A DNA stretch of 64,000 nt, from contig JAKLNE010000091.1 of NCBI GenBank assembly GCA_022814615.1, positions 20,382 through 84,381 of the forward strand. Direction: 5' to 3'. Positions 45,612 to 55,551 of the stretch are shown here, one piece after another. Each line of letters opens with the position of its first letter. Position 1 is the stretch's first letter. The translations under genes were made by a program, and so were the position numbers. This DNA comes from Waltergamsia citrina (Eukaryota > Ascomycota > Sordariomycetes > Hypocreales > Bionectriaceae). A model generated the notes under the pieces. It did no database searches and was not told where the DNA came from. It saw only the letters and a program-made list of their open reading frames with translations.

Positions 45612-47130
45612 ATGTCTCCCATACGAGTGAACACGATAATGTTATCCCACCCGGAAGCCTCCAGCGGTAACCTGCGAGGCACCGGCCCGGCTTACTCTGA
45701 AGCGTCCAACCAGCGTCGCTCTGGGTGGCTGCGAGAGGCCATAGGTCGGAGAGCGAGCTTGTTGAAGCAATTTTGGAAAATTCCGGCCAAGAAAGATATC
45801 CCCGCGCACGCATTCACCAACGATGGTTTCGTGCTCGCTCTGGATGACGCAGCGCCAGGCCCGTGGCCTGCTGAGTACATCAATTTCTACTTTCAGTCAT
45901 GGCGGATGAGTACACTTATAAAAGCTGCTATGCGGTTTGCGATGTTTATCAACTTTTCTTATCTCAGTATCTACTACTGGTATTATCTTTTGATATTTGT
46001 TCTCCCAGTGTACATTTTGAAAAAGTCACTCCGGCGGTATATGATCCGCCGGGAGAATAGCTGGTTGACCAAGCTCTGGTGGAGGGCCATGTTGAGTCGA
46101 CCACTAGGCGATTTCTTGGTTTGTAGATTCCCAGGCCTTGTTTCTTCCTCTCGTTTTCAGCAGCCAAAACATTGAACTAACAATGTGCCAAGACAGTCTG
46201 TTGTTTACGCCTTGGTACCTTGGTAGCAGGAAATAGCCAGTTTCTATGGTCAATGCTGTGGGATTTTTATTTCCATTTTTCATTTCCGCCTCGTATCTTT
46301 ATGCAAAATTATTTGGAGGCTTGGAGGCTAAAATACTCTACACATTTTCTCGTTTTATCTATTGACGACGGCCGTTGCATGCGAGTTCCTTGTCCCGGCC
46401 CCGACGATCATTTTGTAGATGATATATGGCTCTGGGACCACATATCATTCTTCTACCGTTTGAAACAGACGCAGGGTGGCTTAGCTGCGGCCTTGCTTCC
46501 CAAGTCGCTTCGGAGGATCAAATTAGTGTCTGTTGGTGAAACACTCTTCTTCATAAATCAGAAAATAGATGAACTAACTGTCGATAGGTTGGGGCTGAAG
46601 GAGAGGTTAAACCGGGCAGCAGCACTTTACCCTTTGCAACGTATAAACATCAGGTAGTCGAAGGAAGACAAAGACTTCGGTCATCCAAGGGAGATCGGAC
46701 GGATGTGGATGTATTGATCCAACAATCGATATGGTGCTCTGTCGACACAAATGAACGAGACAACAACGTTCTTGCTGACGACAGCAGCGAGAACGTTGGC
46801 CACAGCACAAACCAAGATGGTAACAGTACTATTAGAAATAATGGCGCTACTAACGATGGAGACGACGGCGGCAATGATAACTCCGTGGGACTACATGGTC
46901 TGTGTTTTGAACACAGTTGGGACCCAGAGCTGATTTCAGCTATTATCCTCACCCCGACGTTAGGAAGCGCCGTTCTTTGTTTTGTTTGGCCGATGGTTGC
47001 AGTGCTGAAATTTGGAGCTGAGGTTCAGCAAAGCATACAGACAGCAACGGCCATTGCAAGTTATGTAGTAACAGCTGGTGCATTATTGATCGGTCTGCTG
47101 GCGCTGTTCGATGCCCTCAAGAAGGGATAG
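45612..47130 (+). pseudogene. Uncharacterised fungal membrane protein, apparently frame-disrupted
   Basis: Three collinear reading segments look like one gene. Segment one starts at 45612 with a cytosolic N-terminus, then two hydrophobic spans (INFSYLSIYYWYYLLIFVLP). It probably splices at 46123-46196 (GTAGAT donor, CTAAC branch, CAG acceptor) into segment two (SQFLWSMLWDFYFHF, then HFLVLSIDDGRCMRVPCPGP). Segment two hits a stop (TAG at 46655). The homologous-looking continuation, VVEGRQRLRSSKGDRTDVDV, is in another frame starting near 46654. Segment three ends with WDPELISAIILTPTLGSAVL, a TM and VVTAGALLIGLLALFDALK. I found no intron that reconciles segments two and three, so a one-base loss near 46654 or a sequence error is likely. 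The family is known to me only as hypothetical fungal proteins; no function can be given. Confidence 0.55.
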
Positions 47131-47184
47131 TCCTAGACTAATTAAATGATATGATCTATTCTTACACGCTGCCACGATATCCGC

Positions 47185-47929
47185 TCAGACCTTAGACGCG
47201 ACCAAACTCATGTAGATTCCCCACAGAAGACCGATGAAGCTCAGAAAGACAATTCGCCGATGAACAGGAATGAAGGTAAAGCTGACAATGGAGGCAATGG
47301 GCCACATCTTGTAGCTGTCCACAATGATAGTGATAGTTTCCTGGGACGGGTGAGCGAGTTACTAAGGTAGTGTAACGTAACGTGGGTTGGCGAACTTACT
47401 GTCCTAATGTTGGACATGATTGTGTCGGCGTTCTGTCCCTTTAAGATGCCCATAATAATGAGAAAAGCCAACGTGTTCATAATTGCGCCCATGGTGATAC
47501 AATCGGTGAACCACTTCAATAAGGTGTTCCGCCAGCTGAACTGGCCAGGGCCTTGTGACTGCTCCTGCGGCGCAATCGGATCTCCGTCGATGACCCCCTC
47601 GCCGGCACCGGCCTTCATCTCAATGTCGTCCTTGGCACGCTCATTGTCTGATGGCTTGGACGGATACATGGGGAACGTCCGCTCTAGGAACTGCTGCCAT
47701 TTGAAGTTGGGCGGCGCAGTGAGGAAAGTGAGTGTGATGAAGCGGAGAAGCTGGATGAGGTCCAAAGCGATAGGGCGCTATTCATGTCAGACACGGAGAA
47801 ATTGTCATATGATTATAGTAAATGGTGACTTACCTGTTGCTGGCGAGCCTCAATGACCTGGGCGCAAAGGTTGGACGCGGTCGATAGAGTAGCTGCTTGC
47901 AGCGTCGCGGTGACGATCGGAGAAGGCAT
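47185..47929 (-). CDS. Mpv17/PMP22-family membrane protein
   Basis: Three exons: 47929-47834, 47777-47400 and 47340-47185, giving 209 aa. The introns are 56 and 59 nt with full consensus. Family features are an N-terminal helix (IVTATLQAATLSTASNLCAQ), LIQLLRFITLTFLTAPPNFKWQ (split here by slash only for reading), WRNTLLKWFTDCITMGAIMN, and the C-terminal block SYKMWPIASIVSFTFIPVHR with RIVFLSFIGLLWGIYMS. Established: relatives (Mpv17, Sym1, PXMP2, fungal Woronin-body sorting protein) are four-helix proteins of the inner mitochondrial or peroxisomal membrane with channel-like roles. Which organelle this one uses cannot be told; there is no obvious presequence. An acidic insert (DIEMKAGAGEGVIDG) is unusual. 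The 3' end lies 54 nt from the convergent gene ending at 47130. Confidence 0.9.
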
Positions 47930-48429
47930 CGTGAACTATTCAACAAGTGAAGAGGGGTTCAGGAAGATGGAATCAATTACAACAAGGCTGGGTGGTTATT
48001 TCACATCGCAGCAATAGCAATCACGGTGACCAACGTAAGTAAGAAGACGAAGGGATGAAAACGAAGAGTTGGCGATAGTTGATGCTGACACAAAGTGGTG
48101 GAGTTTATACTATTACTCGTACTCGTAGTATTATTATTACTCCGTACCTAGACGAGCGCTGTAACCTTTACTGAGTGTCAGTGGACAACTACGGTGGATA
48201 ATCCTGCGATTAGCAGCAGTTAGCGTGTTGGTGGAGCGCTGTGGAACCGATATCGTCATTGCGTCAGCGCAGTTCAGGGGCTTTCAATGCTCGTCAGTGG
48301 TTCTTTCAGTGGGCTGATGGATTCTAACTCCCTGTAACGCCCCGTACGTTCCGTAAAATAATTAAAGTTCAGGCAATCCTTATCTAGAATATCACATCAG
48401 CACAGAATCCAAATTTCCTCCACCTTCAT
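47930..48429. promoter_or_regulatory. Upstream region of the Mpv17-family gene
   Basis: Contains short TAC/TAT-rich near-repeats around 48110-48145. No gene. Confidence 0.4.
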
Positions 48430-49730
48430 TTCTCATATTCCACGTCAACCACAACCATCGCCCGACGGGATTGAAAATTCCACAATGTATTCGGATTCCG
48501 ATCGAGCGCCGGCAGATTGGCTGTATCTGGTCCGACTCCATTCAGAGGGTCTTCCCTCGCTAACTCTCGCATACGAATACAATACAATTCACATGCCGCC
48601 TGTCCTGTGACGCCCTCGAGACTCGCCAGATATGCCACAAGAAGATCGCAAATGTGAGCCGCTGCCGCCGCCGCCGCCGCCGCCGACATGCCAAACATGA
48701 TTCTCTGCATCGTGCTCTTTTAGTATTCAAGTGCTTGATTAGGGACGGATATCGGCTACAAAAGCTCACGACGTCTCCCCCGATCTACGTCGACGGGATG
48801 TCTCCCCCTGGCCCAAAGATGTCAATAACACTGCCATAATTCGATATGCCTCCAACGCTATCTATTGCTGGCTCCGACGGTACACGCTATAGGCTCCGAT
48901 GCCAGCGAGTAATTGTAAGCCTTATCTTTTCAGCTGCCTGCCAAAACAGCCAGGAGCTTCCTCGACGAAACGACCGACGCCGACGCCGTGTTAACGGCTA
49001 CCGAGCGCGACCTATGGATGCTCATGTTGACTACGACATCGATCGGACAAGACCGCGGAGGCATGTGGTAGTCGACAAATTACACACCGGCGATGATTTG
49101 CGATGTGCTACTAGTGCCTTCGCCGGTCAGGACTTTGACACCTAGGTAGGAGCTTCGTCGTAGCTACATCGTAAGTTTCGCCGCCGATAACGCCCGCCAT
49201 TTGCGTGGCGTGGAGGGCCGTTGCCGTTTGTGATCGTGTCATCGACAAAGTTGACGACTCGAGCCGCGCCATAGCCAAAGTTGTTGAAACGTATCGATCA
49301 GACCAGCCAAAAATCGAGCTCATTTCTAGGAGGTGTCCCGGATGGGCCGTGTTGACGCCGATATCAAGAATCCAGACACATATTCCCTCTCCGACCGAGT
49401 CATCGTAGACGTACTTCGTAGCCCCTTGGTACTTAACGAGATTCGCGTCAGGCCCCTTGGTGAGTCTGGATGCTTTACGTGGCCTCGAGTCTAGAAAAGT
49501 GTGTCCTGCTCGATAAAGGTGATCTACACCAAATTGACTCATGTGTATTGTTGTAACGCTGTCGCTACGATCTTGAGAGTTATTGCGTAGTTATGTGGTA
49601 CTTTAATCTAGATGGGCAGGAAAGCCGTTGAAACTTCCCTCGTATGCGTGGTCTGCTTTTCAGACTAGCCCTGAAAGATCGCACTTGAGTGAAGCAATGG
49701 GCATGCAGTGCTGACTCTTGGCGATCTATT
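48430..49730 (-). pseudogene. Decayed subtilisin-family (S8A) protease pseudogene
   Basis: Successive minus-strand frames read a proteinase-K-type protease in order, broken by many stops and frameshifts. Traces are an inhibitor-I9-like propeptide end (HAYEGSFNGFPAHLD near 49610-49653), the Asp region (GICVWILDIGVNTAHP), the His region (ALHATQMAGVIGGETYDVA), the middle (VVVNMS, AVLAGS, SLASEPIACTVGAS), the ID-IFGP region, and the C-terminal helix (LLVAYLASLEGV then ELAREDP). In place of the catalytic Ser motif (GTSMAxPH) there is a run of Ala codons from a GCC expansion at 48664-48687, directly followed by HICDLL. The triad Ser is gone, and no active protease could be made. Described only as a relic; no repair attempted. 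Confidence 0.8.
48664..48687. repeat. (GCC)8 trinucleotide run
   Basis: An uninterrupted CCG/GCC run inside the subtilisin pseudogene, at the position of its lost catalytic-serine motif. Confidence 0.9.
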
Positions 49731-50568
49731 TGTCTGCGAGTAGCTGCGCGTTCCGAGTTTCTAAGAGACGTGAGCCAAGTCCCGAGGTAACAGACAAAGA
49801 CTTTAGATAGATGGGTAGATGCAGACAATCATTGAACGGCTTAGACGCTTGTAGGATAACTTAAACTCTAGCAAGCCATATGAAGCCTTGGAAATGTTTA
49901 ACACTTATTCTCTGCCCCCTGAAGTGTCTATAAATGTGACAATAGGAGCTGCAGATGCTGCATGATAAGAACCACGCGAGAGTAAGGCATTAGCATATGA
50001 TTTATAAGTTTTAAAGAGACAGATTAGTCAGGTGCATGAGAGAATATTGCCAGAAAAGAACAGTCTAAGCAACATATCTGTAACCTTTCTTTATATACCT
50101 TAGGCTCTTTGCTCTTTAAGTAGGACTATATTAAAGTGTAGGACTGAAAGGCAGCAGCGCTCAGCCGCCCTTGCGCTTCAAGGATTAAGCGCGTTTGGCC
50201 CCCAAATTAGCCCCTCCCCCCGATTTGGATACCTGCCTCAGATGTGGCTCAATGCCTCAGACCTTTTTAGGCACCCTTCAGCCTCATGAAAGGCATACTT
50301 CAATGATCCCGACCCCAAAAAGCACCGCCCTCATGACCGGTAGTAAAAGGCTTTGACGAGTTTAGTCACGTGAGTTCTCTTCTCACATATACAATGACCA
50401 CGTGATTTCGCTCTCCTCTCGTCTTCCAAGGTAGGACAAGTTCTAGCCAGGCTAAATAGTAGTTGCGTAAAGGCGTACCCCGGTGCGTAGTATTCGCCTT
50501 TATCGTATTCGTGTTGCGCAGTCTCAAGCATTTATTCAAACTCCTTACTTAACTCCAAGTCTGTATTC
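49731..50568. other. Intergenic, no gene recognised
   Basis: Follows the pseudogene; AT-rich at 49840-50150, with a C/G-rich patch near 50165-50225. No supported gene. Confidence 0.4.
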
Positions 50569-51117
50569 TCACTGAACGAATCCCTCCCACATTCCATCGG
50601 CCATCATGGCATCGACAAGTTGGCAGTGCCTATCGGCATTCTCCTCGCTCCACTCATTGTCATAGTTCAACCCGTACGGCCAGAAATGCCCCCCTCCGCA
50701 AGAAATTACGGCATCAGCCCCATCCCACGATCGCAGCAACGGAAGTGCTGTCGGCCAATCCCCAGAAGCGCAATGCTCGTCAAAGCCAGCAGTTTGTCCA
50801 ACGCCCAACGTGTGTGAAATCTCATGTAGAGCCGTGCGCTCGTTCATGTACGCCCGGTCAGCACCGAAGCCCACGTAGCCGTTGTAGTTAGCCTCAGCAG
50901 TGGGAATGCCGGGGTTGTAGACCACGTTGAGGTCTTTGCTGGCATCGGTCCACCGAGCATAGCGGGCGACGGCTAGTTCCATGGCGGCTTCAATGCGACT
51001 GTAGGCGTCGGCTTGGTCCTCGGATGGGTTGTCGACCTTTTCGACGTACCAGTTGATGGCAGCGGCGGCGGTGGAGGCATATGCCAGGGCGGCCCCGACA
51101 AGGATTGTGAAGCGCAT
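50569..51117 (-). CDS. Small secreted HEISH-type metallopeptidase-like protein
   Basis: Single exon, 182 aa. The signal peptide MRFTILVGAALAYASTAAAA is followed by INWYVEKVDNP, a helix of tens of residues with RY-WTDA, VVYNPGIPTAEANYNGYVGF, and the zinc-type motif HEISHTLGVG (HExxHxxG) with FDEHC further on. Then CGGGHFWPYGLNYDNEWSEE and NADRHCQLVDAMMADGMW. The HExxHxxG stem is metzincin-like, but the usual third His/Asp after GVG is replaced by Gln, so the third ligand may lie in FDEHC. Similar compact domains are known to me from bacterial secreted proteins, often attached to ricin-type lectin modules. Inference: a secreted protease or carbohydrate-associated protein, possibly of bacterial origin. 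It is close to the subtilisin relic but in no obvious operon-like relation. Confidence 0.78.
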   Translation of the reverse strand: MRFTILVGAALAYASTAAAAINWYVEKVDNPSEDQADAYSRIEAAMELAVARYARWTDASKDLNVVYNPGIPTAEANYNGYVGFGADRAYMNERTALHEISHTLGVGQTAGFDEHCASGDWPTALPLLRSWDGADAVISCGGGHFWPYGLNYDNEWSEENADRHCQLVDAMMADGMWEGFVQ

Positions 51118-51722
51118 GTTGAGGACCGTATCTGACGCTCTAAGTGATGATAGAAATCACGCCTGATTGTAAAGACAGTGAGTGAGGGTGATTGCTTCCG
51201 GCCGAGGTGAAAGCAGACTTCGTGATCGTTTTATAACCTCCTGATCCCATTTATATTCATTTGAGCTTTCGCGCTATAGGCCCGCATGTACTTTATCTTG
51301 TCCCGTCGCTGTTGTAGCAGCCCATGGTCTACTTGCCTCTTTAGGCAGTTCGGGAGGCCAACCGCCGAGTTCGTTCCCGCAGAACGCGACAAGTGCCGGC
51401 AACTAGCGTGAAACAAGTCCGCGAATAAACAAATGCATTCACATTTCCCATGGACTTTCGCGACTCCCTCCCGTGCGCAAAACTTGCGGGTGCCATGTGT
51501 ACTTGTACATGCAGACTGCGTGGTAGCCTCGGCGCACCCCGGATCTGCGAGGGGAAGGGGTTTGCCAGGCGATGCGATCCAATAGGAGTGAGATGGATAT
51601 ATGCGCAGGGCTTGTACTAAGCTGTATGGATACGGCAGTTGGTTTCTTCCAGCATGTTTCTGAGCCTACCCAGCTAGATGTAGCCATCGTAGTAAGAGTC
51701 CTGAGCGTTTGCACACCGGATC
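51118..51722. other. Intergenic
   Basis: About 600 nt with no supported gene; probable promoter of the secreted protein at its right neighbour. Confidence 0.45.
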
Positions 51723-52818
51723 TTATGCGGCTTTTGACCTCGACCTGGTCATTGAGCGCGTAACTCTTATTGAGACCGACGGATATTCAGGGATGGTAGC
51801 TTCTGAGTCTGGTTTCGGGGATTCCCGAGTTCTTCTTGGCCTCTTTTTGTTGCGATGATTGCTCGGCTGGGGTAACCCGTCACTGAGGCTAGATTGTTCC
51901 GGGGACGGCCCATCTACACTTGCATCTACATCTTCTGGTGATATTTCTTGTTCTTTCACAAATGGCGCGAATCCCGGCCTCAAGTGAGGTTTCTCATTCA
52001 TGCGCTCTCGATCTTCTGCGCAAACAGTGTTCGAGTCATCCATCTCGCTCTGGCTCTGAGACATCTTCTCGGTCCGCGAACTTTTGAAAGGCTGAGTTTC
52101 GCTATCCGTGTCTTCTGTCGGCCGTTTGCGCTTTGAGCATCCCGGATCTGGAGTCGAGTCGCCCGTAGAGGATAAAATTGCATTGGGATTGCTAGAACCT
52201 GAGGGCGAAGGCAGTTGCTCTGCCTGCCCGAGGTATGAGGTCGATGAGTTCATCTGCGTCTTTGGTGGAGTAGAAAAAGGGTACATATCGCTCGTCGCAA
52301 TCTTTCCATTCACCGGAAGAAGGAACTCAAATTCATCATCTATCCGACCAGTTAGCTATTTTCTTTGTTGTCAACCGAGGAGTCATCGAACCTGGGAAAG
52401 GCTCATCCCCGTCTTTGTCTTGGGTCGTCAAAGACGCTAGGAATTCAAGGAGACAGTCGTAGCTCATAAAGCAACCAAGCTTGCTCAAGCAAGTCAGCGA
52501 CTCATCCGGCAGCTCGGTGTATCCCGAGTGTAATCTGCTGATTATACGAGAAAAAGCAGAATGAAGCTCTTCGAGTCTAAGATCCTTTCTCTCCTGCATA
52601 AGGCGGTAGAAATGGTCTTGGTCATGGGCCTGCACCGCGAGCTCCAAAGCATCGTGGTGAAAAGACAGAGGGTCTTGGATGAACAGGTTTGCCGTGTTGA
52701 ATCGGTCGTGCAGGTGGCCGAAGAGATCTTCTTGTTTAAGGCCGACGAAACCTGACGGCCATCGGAACTCAGGCTCGTGGTTGAAATCGGGAACGTATGG
52801 GCGAGAATGCCAGGGCAT
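51723..52818 (-). CDS. Uncharacterised fungal nuclear-type protein, Ser/acidic tail
   Basis: Two exons: 52818-52392 and 52339-51723, giving 347 aa. The 52-nt intron has a GTTCGA donor and a TAG acceptor, phase-consistent. The N-terminal ~145 residues look folded (RWPSGFVGLKQEDLFGHLHD, FHHDALELAVQAHDQDHFYR, SRIISRLHSGYTELPDESLT). The rest is polar and low complexity, with clustered basic motifs (CSKRKRPTEDTD, RNKKRPRRTRESPK, RVTRSMTRSRSKAA) that would serve as nuclear-localisation signals. I do not recognise the family. The start at 52818 (MPWHSRPYV) is the first ATG in the frame. It is likely nuclear, but no function can be proposed. Confidence 0.7.
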
Positions 52819-53642
52819 CTTGTCGATCAATACTTGCGGACGCGTGGATGTGCAGTGAATAGAATATTGTAATTGATTTGGATGGTCTTTTCAGGTGCAG
52901 GAGGGTAAACCTTTGTCCAGAACTTATGTGAAAGTCTTTGTCTGATCAGAGACGTCGCCCGTTTGCCTAATTGCATAAGTGACCTGATCACACCACTAGG
53001 AGCTAACACCACGAACCAACCACCCGGTTAGATCAAAGTATCACAAGTTACTAACGCACGAGCCGTTCAATCAGCCGCTCATGTGGATGTAGATGTTCAA
53101 ACGCCAGGTAAACGTGATAGAAGCAGACCTTGACATTCCTATAGTATGGCTAAGTTCATCGTATCGAGTTATTGACAAGAGTAGGTATGATAATATAAAG
53201 AAGCAATCATAAAATCAGAGCTTCCAATATTTATTTCTCGCACTGCAGCTCTTCTCGATCATCTTTATGCCTGGCCAAAAGCCTGGATAATCAAGATATT
53301 CTAACAAAGTGTGCCAGAGCAAAGCAAACGGAAAAAGCATAAAAACCTTTAGCGTTCTTTGTTTGCAACGCGTGACTGTTTTTAAAAAAACCAGCTTTGA
53401 AACATTTCGCACAAAAGTATCAGTTATCATTTAGGAATCCGGAACTGCATATTCACTGCCCTGTAACCGAAGGTGAATGGTAGACCCGCGCAAGCCGCGC
53501 TTCGTGAGATGAGCTATTGCGTCCTGTCTTTTAAATAATCCTAGCTATGCTTCTCACTTCCTCCCTTTCTTGCTCCAATACAGATCTACCTTCCTAGTCG
53601 TAGTAGATTGTATCTGTCTTCTACATCCCATACCTCATCAAA
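52819..53642. other. Intergenic, divergent promoter region
   Basis: 824 nt between the nuclear-type protein (minus) and the kinase (plus). CT-rich leader sequence precedes 53643. No gene. Confidence 0.5.
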
Positions 53643-55505
53643 ATGCCGCCCGACCGATCCAACTCTCCCGAGCCCGCTCGTGGTGCATCTGCCGAAGATA
53701 GCAGATCCCCTACAACAATGTTCTGGGACAAGTTCCTTGAGAAGCTAGCTTCCACCGGGGAGATCCCCGATATGGGGCCTCCGCCTTATGTTCCGCCTAA
53801 AACACCACCGCCAACTGTTTACGATGCCGTTGCGAGTTTTAGTAGACTTACCTTGGATCAGGTTCCTAGCGTTGACACGCGAGTGGTATTTTCGTCCCAG
53901 CTGGATCCTGAAGCCAAACATCTAAACGACAGCGCCTTCATACCTTTCCAAATCGACAACAACCCCGGAAAGTTGTATGCGATCGAGCAATCGTCTAATA
54001 CAGCGTTTTGCTCCTTTGTTTTCCGGGGTCAACGGTATACATTCAACTTTGATCCTAGCAGCGACAACTTGATCATACAGAACACGGCCGAAGATACTAT
54101 CTACATCCTGCCTATCGGCGGCGACGATGTAAGTGGCGAAGACTGGAGGGATATCCGTTTTTTTACAATTGAGCCACAAGGCGTAGGTAAACTGGGACCT
54201 GGCCCATGGCGTCTTTTCTGTCAGGACCATAAAGCTAAGATGATTGCTGCTGCCGACATTTTTATATTTCGTCGTCGATATGTCGTGAGCAAAAGGCATG
54301 GAGAAATCGATCCACCGGGGTCGAAGAGGAATAGGCTTTCTGTTGATAGTGGTGCGCCGTCGAAGCGTGCTCGAAGCGCAGTTCCCAATACTAGCCACGG
54401 TCGCGTGTTCATTGGAGACCCCCCTAAGGTTTGTTCTTTTCAATTGAGGCAGAACTATACTAAAAGATACTGGATTGACTAATATGTCCTGAAATAGGAC
54501 TTGAATTCTCCGGAACCGAGTTCGCAGCTCGTTGAAATGGAAAATCCTTTGGAACGGCTAGAAGCTGGTCAAGAGCTTTCGATAAGCAACGCCTCAACCG
54601 CATGCCCAGACGACCAAGAGTCTCCGAGTGACGCCTACACTCTCGTCTATAAGACAGACGTTGCCAAGAAGAATTTCTTCTCTTCTACTTTCAGCGCCCG
54701 CCACAGCATCTTAGGCGACGTATCTGTTAAGATAATTCGCACAAAGACAGAGCCGCAATATCTCAGCATTCCCTTGATAGCGCAGCAGTGGAAGAATGAG
54801 CAGGCACTGCTTCGACATATCGACCATGTAGGTGAAAGATGCCTTGGCTAACATATTTATACTAAAAGAAGTCTTTAATAGGAATTTATTCTCGGCTTCC
54901 TTGGATCCGACGCACGTTTCCACTCTATATACATGGAGTATCTCCCCTTTCCTAATCTTGCTTCCCCGCCATGGAAGAGTAGCAAAACCCATCACTTCGA
55001 AGGTTCCATTCATGATTGTCGGCGTGTGCTTCAGAATATGGCATCCGCTCTGTCCTATCTTCATAAGCACTCGATCATTCATAATGACATCAAGCCATCA
55101 AACATTCTGTTCGACAGCGATCGAGGCGCTGTTCTTGTGGACTTTAGCCTTGCTTCCCAGAACCCATATGAGATCTGTCGCGGTGGCACACCATGGTATG
55201 TGCCCCCGGAATACTTACACAGCCGGGTGCGAGACACGTCTGGCGATGTCTTCGCTCTAGGTGTCACGATGTTGTATCTACAGGGGAAGATTGCTCTGCC
55301 CGACTTGACTCAGCCAAGCTGGAATATAAGAGCAGCCCGTTTCAATCACTGTGAAAAGCAAAAGATGGAAGATTGGCTTAGAACTGTTGCTTATTGGAAG
55401 AAGGCGATCAGTATCGGGAATTTTGGAGGTGTTATTGCACGCATGCTGGATGATGATCCTTCTCGAAGAGTTAAGGCTCGTTCTATTCGGCCGTGGGTGA
55501 AATAG
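53643..55505 (+). CDS. Ser/Thr protein kinase with altered DFG and APE motifs
   Basis: Three exons: 53643-54428, 54498-54827 and 54882-55505, giving 579 aa. The first ~260 residues are a separate N-terminal region (RVVFSSQLDPEAKH, FRGQRYTFNFDPSSDN, DIFIFRRRYVV, RARSAVPNTSHGR). The kinase domain follows: a possible beta-3 Lys in GDVSVKIIRTK, alpha-C region NEQALLRHI, hinge YMEYLPFPNL, catalytic loop HNDIKPSN near residue 440 (HRD changed to HND, Asp kept), DFS in VDFSLAS (DFG changed to DFS), and PPEY (APE changed to PPE), then DVFALGVTML. Loss of the Gly of DFG and the Arg of HRD points to weak or altered catalysis, but the Asp of both motifs is kept. Its 3' end lies 46 nt from the convergent NACHT gene, and no nucleotide-binding Gly loop is obvious. 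Confidence 0.85.
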
Positions 55506-55551
55506 ACATTGAGAAGTTTGGACATAAATAAGGATATAAGTCAATTACTTC

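Noticed and set aside
48846..49408. Plus-strand frames over the subtilisin relic
   Set aside because: They are antisense to the minus-strand protease traces.
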